The notes under the pieces are model-generated. The model did no database searches and had not been told where the DNA came from. It saw only the letters and a list, made by a program, of their open reading frames with translations. From contig NZ_JH993795.1 of assembly GCF_000316115.1 (NCBI RefSeq), positions 253,555 through 317,554 on the forward strand: 64,000 nucleotides of DNA, in the 5' to 3' direction. How positions within the stretch are numbered: position 1 is the first letter of the stretch; every line of letters starts with the position of its first letter. Made by a program: the position numbers and the translations under genes. The DNA is from Leptolyngbya sp. PCC 7375. GTDB taxonomy: Bacteria; Cyanobacteriota; Cyanobacteriia; Phormidesmidales; Phormidesmidaceae. Shown one piece after another: positions 20,228 through 29,880 of this stretch.

Positions 20228-21841
20228 ATGGCCCAGCTAATTGCGAACGAGCGAGTCGATGATATCCCCCTACTCCTGAATCAGATGCAGAAACTCAATC
20301 TGAGTGACCTTGTTGATGAGTACTTCAAGAGCCATGGCAACTGGAAAGGGATCAGTTTAGGCAAGGTAGTGGTGGGCTGGTTAGCGTATATTCTTTCACA
20401 AGGAGATCATCGACTCAATCAGGTAGAGGATTGGATTGATGGGCTCAAAGAGACATTCAAGGTCGGCCTAGACCCGGCGGTGAGGAGCCTTGATTTCAGT
20501 GATGATCACTTAGAAACGGTGCTCGACCAATTCAGTAACGATGAGCAGTGGGATAGCTTTGAAGGGGCTTTGAGTCGTCATACCCTGCGGGTCTATCGCT
20601 TAAGCAGGGAGTGTATCCGACTAGATACCACGACAGCCTATGGGCACAGGGAGGTCGAGGCAGAAGGATTATTCCAATTTGGACATAGCAAAGACTATCG
20701 TCCCGATTTACCTCAAGTGAAGATATCTCAAGCGGCATTAGACCCGTTAGGGCTGCCTGTGAGCACCACCGTGGTCAGTGGTAATCGAGGCGATGACCCA
20801 TTGTATATTCCTGAGATCGAGAAAGTTCAAGCGAGTGTGCAGTCGTCAGGGTTGCTGTATGTGGGCGATAGTAAGATGTCAGCGTTAGAAACCCGAGGGT
20901 ACATTGCCCAGAGCGACAATCACTACTTGTGTCCGTTGCCTGCTGTGCAGGTATCGCAGGCGGATTTAGGTGAGTTGCTAGCGCCTATGTGGCGTGGGGA
21001 GGAATCCCTACGCCAAGTGGAATCTCAGATTAAGGGTAATGAACCGGCGTCAGAGGAGCCATCCGCTCCCCCTGAGGTGATTGCCGAGGGATTTGACGTG
21101 ACCATGACGCAATCTCTCGGTGACGGGGTAGAGGCGTTCACCTGGAAAGAAAACTGGTTGGTGGTGCATTCCTTTAAGCAGGGTGACCGGCAACGAAAAA
21201 GCCTGGATAAGCGCATTGAGAAAGCTACAGACTCCATTGCCGAACTTAATGTCACCGGTCGAGGACGTAAACGATTATCGGTGGATGAAACCGTCGACGC
21301 TGTCCAGCAGATTCTCAAACGCTACAAGGTCACTCAACTCGTGCAGGTGGACTATGAAACGACCACTCAGACGATACAAAAACGGGCTTATAAAGATAAA
21401 CCGGCTCGAACGCTCACCGTAACCACCGTAACCGTAACTACTCGCCTCAACCCAGAGGCCTATCAGCACGCACTACAATTACTCGGGTGGCGAGTCTATG
21501 CTAGTAATGACCTTAATTTGACAGTGCCCGAAGCCGTCTATGGGTACCGCAACGAGTATCTCATTGAGCGATGCTTTGGGCGTTACAAAGGAAAATCGCT
21601 CGGGTTGACACCGATATATTTGACTACGGATGAACGAGTCAAGGGCTTGATTCGGCTATTAAGTCTGGGATTGCGCATCCTTTGCTTGCTTGAATTTTCA
21701 GTGCGCTGTGCGCTTGAGCTAGACTCGCAAAAACTGTCGGGTCTTTATGCGGGTAATCCAAAACGGGCAACCGTCCAACCCACTGCTGAGCTGCTACTAC
21801 GGGCCTTTCGGGGGGATTACTCTAACCATCATGGAGATTAA
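20228..21841 (+). CDS. IS1634/IS4-group transposase
   Basis: 537 aa, full-length. The DDE residues fit IRLDTTTAYGHREVE (D), LLYVGDSKMSALETRGY (D) and YGYRNEYLIERCFGRYKGK (Y-x2-E-R-x6-K signature), as in IS1634-type IS4 relatives. The ATG at 20228 follows GGTAGCCCCTCC. Element ends could not be fixed. A weak match, TAGCxxxxGAxAAATATC, near 20050 and in reverse near 21940 may be the terminal repeats. The right end would then abut the 3' end of the neighbouring nuclease gene. Confidence 0.85.
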   Translation: MAQLIANERVDDIPLLLNQMQKLNLSDLVDEYFKSHGNWKGISLGKVVVGWLAYILSQGDHRLNQVEDWIDGLKETFKVGLDPAVRSLDFSDDHLETVLDQFSNDEQWDSFEGALSRHTLRVYRLSRECIRLDTTTAYGHREVEAEGLFQFGHSKDYRPDLPQVKISQAALDPLGLPVSTTVVSGNRGDDPLYIPEIEKVQASVQSSGLLYVGDSKMSALETRGYIAQSDNHYLCPLPAVQVSQADLGELLAPMWRGEESLRQVESQIKGNEPASEEPSAPPEVIAEGFDVTMTQSLGDGVEAFTWKENWLVVHSFKQGDRQRKSLDKRIEKATDSIAELNVTGRGRKRLSVDETVDAVQQILKRYKVTQLVQVDYETTTQTIQKRAYKDKPARTLTVTTVTVTTRLNPEAYQHALQLLGWRVYASNDLNLTVPEAVYGYRNEYLIERCFGRYKGKSLGLTPIYLTTDERVKGLIRLLSLGLRILCLLEFSVRCALELDSQKLSGLYAGNPKRATVQPTAELLLRAFRGDYSNHHGD

Positions 21842-21922
21842 TGGCGTGTGCCAACGATTCCTCTCTCCTTTATCTGAGCTGCAACAGCGTATCTTACGGC
21901 TGTTGGGGGTATCTGATGATAT

Positions 21923-23560
21923 TTATCTTGCGCTAACAGGATAACTCTTCAACCCCTCTCTATTTTGAGCGAACCATGAGTCAAGAAGGTATAGAAGTCC
22001 ACTACCATCGACTAGTTCGATCGGCTTATCTTTTGCAAAATCATAGGCATCAGGGCCATAGCCGCTAGTGGCGACTAGGATTCCTTTATTAGCACCCTCA
22101 TTCATCATTGTGCCATATAGATCCCTCACCGCTGACACACCAACCGTATTACGATATCTCTTAGCTTGAATAACAACTTTTCCACCAACGATTGGTCGTG
22201 TATCAAATGCTATGGAGTCTACACCACCATCACGTGAAGAACGAGTTAGTTTTGTCTCAAAACCCATTTGAGTAAATAAAGATGCCACAAAACTCTCAAA
22301 TTCAGACGGACTTAGTTCGAGTAAGTTAGGACGAGACTCTAGATCTGATAATATGTCTCCCTCTTGCTCAATGAATCTTGGATCAACCATCTCAAAATTG
22401 ACAATTGGTTTGATGGCTTGCATCTCGGTAGGTCTAGGTGAAAGCTGTGCTCCCAAATTCTTTAGGCATAATCGTTTATCAACGCGAGCCAAATCAAGCT
22501 CACTGAATCGATCTTTAATTACTCTGAGTGAAATCAAATATGGCTGAATATCCTTTCCAACTGCGCGATCAACCGTATTAACATATCCACTAAATACAAC
22601 GACCTCAATGAGGTTAGCTTGATCTGCTTCCCAAATCTCATGAACACATCTTAGTGCAATGGCTGATATTACATCTTGATAAAGTGTCTTCAACTCAGTT
22701 GCTTTCCGTGCCTTGCTCTTGATTTCATCTTTAGTTTTAACGTATCTGACCTCTGCGATCGGTGGAATAATACTTGTGTTAGGGAGTTCATAGTCAATCA
22801 CAAGCTGCTTTGAATCAGATACATAAGCTACTCTAAAGTTCTGAGGGAAACTTGTGATATACCCATACTCTAAAAATAGAGAAGCGTATTCTTGGATAGA
22901 TGGATATTCGGAACGCTCTAACACCATTTCGTTATAAGTAGCTACAGCACTGGAATCACCTGTCCTATAAGCTTTCTCCAACTCATCAACATCAGCATTT
23001 CTCTGCTTAACCTTAGCAGCAAAAGCCTGCTTACCTTTTTCATAATCTGTCTTGTATTTTTCTAACTTAGCAATTCTTTCTTGTTCTATCTTTCTATAAT
23101 TCTTTTTTGCAGCTTGGTAAGCCAAATCTATTTTTTTTACAGAATTAATATATCTTTGCTTTATGCAGGGTAAAATGTTTGTCAACCACTTGGGTGGAGG
23201 AGACGGTTTGTTTAGTATTGGTGTAGGTGTTTTTGATTCCAATTCTTGAGGTATTTGAATTTCTGGAAAAGTCTCTTTGACCCTTAACTCATCAAAAGAA
23301 ATCGTATCGTTTACCTTGAGTGTGTGCTCTATAATTTCATTTAACTCTTGAATCCATTCTGCTATTTCTGAATTGATTTCTTCGACTTTTTCAAGACGTT
23401 GTTCGAGGTATTCTTGTTTAGCTTGCTTCTCGGCTTCTCGAACGGCTCTTGCATGTTCTCGTGCTTTTTGCTTCTGAGCAGCGACGGCTCGCCTTTGTGC
23501 ACGAGCAGATTCCCTAGCTGCTGCCTTCAAGATACTGGAAAAACTTTTTCTTCTTGGCAT
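21923..23560 (-). CDS. Mrr-type restriction endonuclease with coiled-coil N-terminus
   Basis: 545 aa. A long charged coiled coil (residues ~10-110, repeated R-A-x-R-E-A-E-K-Q-A) and a central beta-rich region lead into a C-terminal Mrr-cat domain. The start of that domain is LLELSPSEFESFVASLFTQM; the active site is SRDGGVDSIAFD plus VVIQAKRY (Q-x-K), then LVATSGYGPDAYDFA. Mrr enzymes cut modified or foreign DNA. The gene lies in a cluster with OLD and AIPR proteins, consistent with defence. The last codons (SAR-stop) may be IS-derived, since the transposase element ends just here. The ATG at 23560 is the first of the frame. Confidence 0.88.
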   Translation of the reverse strand: MPRRKSFSSILKAAARESARAQRRAVAAQKQKAREHARAVREAEKQAKQEYLEQRLEKVEEINSEIAEWIQELNEIIEHTLKVNDTISFDELRVKETFPEIQIPQELESKTPTPILNKPSPPPKWLTNILPCIKQRYINSVKKIDLAYQAAKKNYRKIEQERIAKLEKYKTDYEKGKQAFAAKVKQRNADVDELEKAYRTGDSSAVATYNEMVLERSEYPSIQEYASLFLEYGYITSFPQNFRVAYVSDSKQLVIDYELPNTSIIPPIAEVRYVKTKDEIKSKARKATELKTLYQDVISAIALRCVHEIWEADQANLIEVVVFSGYVNTVDRAVGKDIQPYLISLRVIKDRFSELDLARVDKRLCLKNLGAQLSPRPTEMQAIKPIVNFEMVDPRFIEQEGDILSDLESRPNLLELSPSEFESFVASLFTQMGFETKLTRSSRDGGVDSIAFDTRPIVGGKVVIQAKRYRNTVGVSAVRDLYGTMMNEGANKGILVATSGYGPDAYDFAKDKPIELVDGSGLLYLLDSWFAQNREGLKSYPVSAR

Positions 23561-24075
23561 TGCTCATATTGAGTCTGAATATAATCACTTATTATAAGTA
23601 TGAATTCTGAATCGAACTACTATGAGCTCTCTTTGTATGCTTTCCATATCCCAAGGACCTTACACCATAAATATGCTGCGAGCGTTGGCATCAGTATAGA
23701 TTTTTTTAGACTAAATTTATTTACTCCACTCTACCCCCAATCACTCTGTAGGGTAGGCATTTGAGGCTTATTAATTGAGATGCATGTATCTTTTGATACC
23801 CCGTCAACATACTCCAAGTTGGTTTCTTAGTCATCGTGAAACTCTCGCAGCGCAGTTTGTAAGGCAATGTAAAATTTCGATGTGAAATGTAAATCGAATG
23901 TTTTTAGTTCGTCTGAACTGAAGGGCTCAAAAAGCCTTTATAGAAAAACTCAGGTTAATGTTTTTAATTACCTTTAAACGGACTCTTATATGTTTATTGT
24001 TCTGGAATTTATAAAGTGGGCTATTTGATTAATAACCTAACTAATCGCAATTTGTTAGCTGGTAATAAGCTCAGA
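23561..24075. other. intergenic, no gene seen
   Basis: 515 bp between two minus-strand genes. It is AT-rich with short open frames only, and no convincing repeat or hairpin was found. It must carry the promoter of the Mrr-type gene (upstream of 23560) and the 3' end of the OLD-family gene. Confidence 0.5.
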
Positions 24076-25605
24076 CTATTCCCATTCATGAGCTTCCATA
24101 TCTTGACTACTAATTCTACCAATATACTGAATAGATTCAATGTTACTGACAAATTTTGGATAATCCTCTACATACTGACTCAAGTCAACTTCAAGGTCGA
24201 AATCACGTCTAAGCTGTTGAATTAATAAACGTATCTGATCACTTTCAAGACTATTGTCTAGCTTAGATTCTAATTCTTCCAAAAATTCAAATGCTTCTTC
24301 TTTTTTAGTACGTCTATCAATAGGATTATCCTGAATAAATCGATTCTTAACTCTCTCAACTCTTTGGAATACACGCTCTTCTGAGACTTCTTGCTCAGCT
24401 CGTTTTTGCGCCCTCCTAATCTTCCTTAAAAGTAGGCTAAAATTTTTCTCAAATATCTGCAAATCGTCAGAGCTATCTCCACTATCTTCTAAAAGTGAAT
24501 TAACTACTGATATTACATTTCTTGCAAAGCCAACTTTTTCAATATGAAACTCGTTATCTGAAATAACCTTTACGGTTTTTTCTAACACATCAAAAAGTGT
24601 CATACCTTCTTTAAAATTTTCACTAATGGTATCTAATGTAATTTTTGAAAGACTTTCTTGGCTAGCCTCACAGAAATCTCTTAAATATAAAACTATAGCT
24701 TTTATGCAGATATTTAAAGGGACAAGATCTTCTATTTCTGACAGGGAATCTTCTTTTGATAATTTCAGATCAGAATTACCCTGTAAATCTGAAAGCTGAA
24801 TTATATAGTCTTGTTTAAGCGATATTTTATTGGGGCCACCACGAGTCAACTTTTTTTTTGCATCGTTACCTGCTTCATCACTGTCTAGAAGAGTAATAAC
24901 AGCTGGACGCTCAATATCTCTACCAATTGCTAAATAGACTAGATAAGGAATATGTGATGCAGAACCTGCGGGTACGATGGTCAAATGATTTAGGTCTAAA
25001 GTTTCTAAACTGGATCGTCCTAGACAACGCAGATAATTAGAGGCTCCTGCAAGTAAAATTTGGTCAGCAAGCCCTTCAACCATTAAATTGCAATTACCTA
25101 TAAAAGTTGTCTCACCAACGAAAGCACCAAAAGCTGATCTAAGAGGCTCATAATGATTTTTACTGACATCTCTTACTACACGAGTTCCTTCTTCTCCTGT
25201 GCCTTTTTCTAATACTCGGATTCTCTCTGCATGATTTTTATTTATCAAGAAAGGTGAATGCGTAACATATATCACTTGAACTGGAGCAGCAGCATCTTGA
25301 GGATTAGCAAAGGCTTCGAATATTTTTAGAAGATCCTGTTGAGCTTGGCTCGATAAATAAGCATCTGGCTCATCCATAAGTAAAATTTCAGAGGTTGAGC
25401 TTTGAGGCTTATAAGCTCGATATTGTACGTAATAACTTAAGAAATATTTTAATCCACTACTGCGTTCATCAAAAGAATAGTGAGTTCCCGTTCTATCTAC
25501 GATAGTAAAGACAAGATCATAATCTCTAGCATCCACCTGTAAACGAAAATCTCGATCTTGAACCCACCAGCTAGGAAAATTGAGTGTTTTTGATAGTCCT
25601 TCGCT
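24076..25605 (-). pseudogene. 3' part of OLD-family ATPase/TOPRIM nuclease gene
   Basis: About 509 codons, the C-terminal part of the gene that starts at 29396. It holds the second half of the ABC-type ATPase: signature DERSSGLKYFLSYY, Walker B SEILLMDEPDAYLS, and VIYVTHSPFLI. The TOPRIM nuclease follows, with NLMVEGLADQILLAGAS (E) and VITLLDSDEAGNDAKKK (D-x-D). A long helical tail ends MEAHEWE. The frame continues upstream into the IS21 end, where an ATG at 25707 could start a fragment lacking Walker A. Excising the IS restores T-K-T-I-S-E-G-L-S-K. Confidence 0.88.
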
Positions 25606-26025
25606 AATGGTGTGAATTCCGGAAATTATGGCCGGAGTGATTCCGGAAATTATGGCCGCTGACAACAGTCTCTTTTTGTGCGTAATCTGCCTGTTTGGCA
25701 ATTGCACGATGAGACTCTATACAGGTGTTCAGTTGCTAGGAGCGATAGATGGTTCAACGATTTAGAGACCCAGACAATTCTCTCGGGATCGTCCCGTCAC
25801 AGACGGGATTGAGTCGGCGGCATCAGTGCTAGATCAGGCTGGAGTTCGGACTCAGGTGTGCCCCTGGAATCGCTTATTCCGGAAATTATGGCCGGAGTGA
25901 TGCCGACAATGCTCAGTATGGATTCCGGAAATTATGGCCACCGTGGCTTCAGTCACCTGAGCCGTCGATTCCGGAAATTATGACCGGGGTAATTCCGGCA
26001 ATGCTAGTGGTCGATTCCGGAAATT

Positions 26026-27569
26026 ATGGCCAGGGTGATGCCGGTCATACAGGCTTCAGTGAAACAGGGGGTGCTTGCTTATATAGTGCCGTGTTGGCAC
26101 CTCAGGCATCCGCCCCAATGTCGATGTTTAGTAATCAGGTCCGTTATATTGGTTCAGCAACTCAGAAATGCCAATGTACCCCCGGAAAAAATCCACGACC
26201 TTACGGGTGTGAGTGAACGTAGTATCCGCCGGATAGTGCAAGAACCCGAGATCACCTGCGTAGAGGAACCGCCGTCAGGTCAGCGAAAAGGAGCGGGTCG
26301 TCCCAGCGAGGTGGTCCACTATAGCGAGACCATTCGTGAGTGGTTGAGTGAAGCCCGTGACCCAGCCGATGGTCCGATGAAAAGCCGAGAGTCTTAGCCC
26401 GTCTACGTCAGCAAGGCTATAAAGGGGGTAAAACAGCGGTCTATGAGCTAGTCAAACAATTGCGTCCCGCCAAATCCGTGGTGCCGATAGTGCGATTCGA
26501 AGGACTGCCGGGTGAATTTACCCAACATGATTTTGGCCAACGCCGGGTGCAGTATGCCGATGGTCGCATTGAGGTGGTGAAATTCTTTGCCTCGCGCCTG
26601 AAGTACTCACGGTATGTGGATGTGCAGGTGGTGGCCAACGAACAACAAGAAACAGTGGTGCGGTGTTTACTCAAAGCATTTGAGACCTTTGGCGGCGTTC
26701 CGCTGATGGGGGTATTCGATAACATGAGTAGTGCGGTGAAGTCACGAGAAGTACTGGCTGATGGCACTGTTAAAGTGCATTGGACCGACCGCTTTGCCCA
26801 AGTGTGTATCGACTGTGGATTAATTCCCCTGGCCTGTTGGCCCTATCGCCCTCAGCAAAAAGGGTCGGTGGAAATCTAGTGGTTTGTCAAGGGCAACTTC
26901 TTTTGTGGGCGACAGTTTAAGGACCGTGATGATCTCATCGAGCAGATGCAAGCATGGGTCACCTACGTCAATCGAGAACGCAAATGTGATGCGACTGGCG
27001 AGATTCCCCAAGTCCGCCTGCTGAAAGAATCGCTCAAGCCCTGTGCCCATAAGGCTGAAACCTATGCCTTCAAAGTCAGTGTGGTGGTTCGTCCCACGGC
27101 TCGGGCGCACTATCGAGGCATGGAATATTCGGTGCCAGCTGACGCCATCGGCCAGACGGTGACCCTACATCTCCAACAGACTCAGGTGTCGATCTATTTG
27201 GCAGAGCGTCACCTGGGTGACCATCCTCGGACACCCGCGAATGGCAAGTCCAGTGTTTTACATGAGCATGCCCAACAACTGTTTATCTTTAAGCGTGGTA
27301 AACCCTTTGCTCAGCGCCAAATTCTGTTGGACCTCGACCCGTTGGTGGAACCCTATTTGACTGAACTGGTGCATCGGCGTCCTCAAACTTGGCAACCCGA
27401 TGTCGAGACCCTCTATGACCTTTATCAACACATTGGCCGAGCCGACTTCCTCGCGGCAATTGCCTTAGCCACTGAAGAACGCTGCTTTGGCAGTGAATAT
27501 GTCCAGGCGATTGTTAACGCCACTCCCGAGGGACTGACACCGCCACCCTTGCCTATTTTGTTCACCTAG
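26026..27569 (+). pseudogene. istA: IS21 transposase istA, broken by a frameshift and a stop
   Basis: The transposase is spread over three pieces: an N-terminal part to 26397 (HTH: KIHDLTGVSERSIRRIVQEP), a core 26460-26879 and a C-terminal part to 27569. A frameshift near 26380 separates the first two, since DEKPRVLARLRQQGYKGGK continues in another frame. A TAG at 26878-26880 follows GSVEI and separates the second and third. DDE residues remain recognisable in TQHDFGQRR, GVFDNMSSAV and QKGSVE. This copy is therefore probably dead. Confidence 0.88.
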
Positions 27570-27578
27570 ATCGATCCG

Positions 27579-28379
27579 ATGACCCTGAGTTTAGACCCCA
27601 TGCTCAAGTCCCTTGGCTTGAGTACCATTCAACGTGTCTTACCCGAGCTGATTCCCATCGCTGAACGGGAGGCCTGGTCCTATCAGCAGTTACTTGAGCG
27701 GCTCTTATCCGAAGAGGTGGCCCACCGCAGTGAGCGCCGCACCCAAACCTTTATTACTAAAGCTAAGTTCCCCTTTGAAGCCACCATTGACACCTTTGAC
27801 TTCACCTTCAGAAGTAATCTCAAACGACAAATGTTAGGACGATTTCTCGGTCCCGAACTCGTCAGTGACCATCGTTCCTTAATTCTTGAAGGGCCGCCTG
27901 GTACTGGAAAAACCCATTTATGTATTGCCATTGCCTATAAAGCCATCCAAAACGGCTTTACTGCTCGTTTTACCACTGCTGCAGCCTTAATCAATGACCT
28001 CTGTGTTGCTCCTGAGCGTAACGTTGCTCTCCAACCCTATCTCAGGCCTCATGTCCTGGTGATTGATGAAATGGGCTATCTCGGCTACGGGCCGGGGGCT
28101 GCTGATGTTCTGTTTCAAGTCGTGGACCAGCGCTATCTCAAGGGCAAACCCATTTTGTTGACCACCAACAAACCGCTCAATCAGTGGGGCCGTGTGCTTC
28201 ATGATGAGGAACTCGCCCGTGCCATCATTGACCGCACCTTGCATCATGGTGAGTATCTAAAGCTGACGGGGCCGTCGTTTCGGCTCAAAGGTCGAAAGCT
28301 CGACTTAGCTCTCAACTCAACTGAACAATCCACAGAAACGGTAGCTGAAAAATCTGGGAAAAAATCTCTCAGCACTTGA
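27579..28379 (+). CDS. istB: IS21 helper ATPase IstB
   Basis: 266 aa, intact. DnaC-like AAA+ ATPase with Walker A LEGPPGTGKTHLCIAIAYKA (~107), Walker B VLVIDEMGYLGYG (~158) and the sensor segment ILLTTNKPLNQWG. It follows istA after 9 bp, the standard IS21 order. IstB selects target DNA and stimulates IstA. With istA broken it cannot move this element alone but could serve relatives. Confidence 0.95.
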   Translation: MTLSLDPMLKSLGLSTIQRVLPELIPIAEREAWSYQQLLERLLSEEVAHRSERRTQTFITKAKFPFEATIDTFDFTFRSNLKRQMLGRFLGPELVSDHRSLILEGPPGTGKTHLCIAIAYKAIQNGFTARFTTAAALINDLCVAPERNVALQPYLRPHVLVIDEMGYLGYGPGAADVLFQVVDQRYLKGKPILLTTNKPLNQWGRVLHDEELARAIIDRTLHHGEYLKLTGPSFRLKGRKLDLALNSTEQSTETVAEKSGKKSLST

Positions 28380-28469
28380 CACAAAACACCACTGTTTGTT
28401 CAATGAGAGAATGGCCATAATTTCCGGAATTACCCCCTCGTTTCGCGGCCATAATTTCCGGAAGCCACA

Positions 28470-29396
28470 AATGGTTTTAGTTATTCCCATAACGACACCC
28501 TCACGATCACCAGACTTGAGTGCATCATATAGTTCTACTAAAGCCTTTTCATCTATTTTTGCTACATTGACGATTAAATCTCGAACTAGTTCAATCTCTT
28601 TCTGAGTTATTGAAGATCTTTTAGATTCACTGTTATTTGATACACCATTGATATGAGGGACAATCTCTGAAGAGATAGCAGTTGCTGCGCTTTGGGCATT
28701 TGATGGATTTTTTAGATTTTGAAAATGATGACGAACTTTAAAGATACTATCGACAAAGTCGAATCTATTCCGCCTGTCCAAAGCTTCTAGATTTCCCTCA
28801 TTCTCTAGCTCAGATTGCTTGATTAAACTACGAATAGGAACACTACTTGGCAATCCTACTTTTGCATCAATTCGAAATACCCGTGGAGTCTGCTCTAAGA
28901 GTTTTTCAATGTCATCTGGTTGAAAAGTGTAAGCCTGATCATCATTAACATTAGGAATGTAGATGTTTACTTCCTTTTCATTTGTTCTGAATAAAAAGAA
29001 TCTTTCAAGACTTGTATCTATATCTAAATCACAAAGCTCACAGATTATATTTTTATCTTGAGCAGATAAATCATTCCACTCAAATCCAATATCAGGCCAT
29101 TTAAGTTTTCCTTGCTCTAATTTAAAGAATGGAGAGTATCTGCAAAAATCTTGGCTCCTATTGATTCCTTCTCCTAAGAGACCTTTCTCTATAGCAGAAA
29201 GTAATTGAGATTTACCAGACTCATTTGCTCCCACAACTGCGGTGATCTTGGGGTCTATCGGAATCCTGACATAGGGATACCATTTACCATCATTAACGTG
29301 TTCCCAGGGTTTGGGTTGAGCCTTAGGGTGGTTTTTTCGTAGATAGTCAAAGTTGAACGACTTGTAGAAGCGAATAAAGACTGTTTTAAGTAGCAT
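28470..29396 (-). pseudogene. 5' part of OLD-family ATPase/TOPRIM nuclease gene
   Basis: About 309 codons from ATG 29396 (MLLKTVFIRFYKSFNFDYLR). An ATG at 29414 adds six residues but the family start fits the inner one. Walker A is ITAVVGANESGKSQLLSAI (~50), then the divergent ATPase insert. The frame is interrupted by the IS21 at 28469 and continues at 25605. The joined protein would be ~818 aa with ATPase and TOPRIM domains, the architecture of OLD/GajA-like anti-phage nucleases. No UvrD-type GajB partner lies adjacent; the AIPR gene is divergent, 485 bp away. Confidence 0.88.
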
Positions 29397-29880
29397 CTCA
29401 GCTAAAAACCACAAAAATCCCTAGGACTAAACCATTCTAGTGCATTTAATTTATTTCAGCTTGAATGATGACATACCTAATCTGAAGCAGTCTTGGTGCT
29501 CTATTTAAGAAGTATGAATAAAGGCTTAAATTTAACTTTGACTAATTAGAACCGGTGCATTTATAGTGTCCCTCAACCGTATAGACATAAGAAAAACCGG
29601 TTGTCGCTGAAAGATTTTTGAATGGGAGCCAAGTAACTTAAAAAAGCTAAGCCAATAGACTAACTTACGAGCGTTATCTATCGCAGTTTTCTCAAAGCCT
29701 TATTATCAGTACGTTTACACCGGGCAAATTTCTGAAACCTAACTAGTTTTAGCCTTATACGCATGATAACTGATGCATTGATTTGCTATCCTGCTGCACA
29801 ATGATGTCCACCTTGGCGGCAGCCAGCATGATATAACCTATCCTGCGATAGCAAAAATTTGGTGAAATACCAGTTCATAG
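29397..29880. promoter_or_regulatory. divergent intergenic region between OLD and AIPR genes
   Basis: About 480 bp, AT-rich, no gene. It must carry both divergent promoters. No clear operator or long repeat was found. Short inverted pieces such as GGTTGTCGC/GCGATAG are not distinctive. Confidence 0.4.

Larger units (their letters stand above)
25611..28469 (+). mobile_element. IS21-family insertion sequence with iterated terminal repeats
   Basis: 2,859 bp with TG...CA ends, TGTGAATTCCGG and (reverse complement) TGTGGCTTCCGG. The 5-bp target duplication AATGG is at 25606-25610 and 28470-28474. The 17-mer TTCCGGAAATTATGGCC, or a one-base variant, occurs six times at the left end (from 25617, 25641, 25877, 25923, 25969, 26015) and twice inverted at the right (28414-28428, 28448-28464). 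Multiple terminal repeats plus istA/istB are hallmarks of IS21. It splits the OLD-family gene. Confidence 0.93.

Noticed and set aside
24076..25707. Reading the OLD C-terminal part as an intact gene starting at 25707
   Set aside because: The first ~33 residues come from the IS21 end and the product lacks Walker A; the frame-restoring junction shows it is a fragment.
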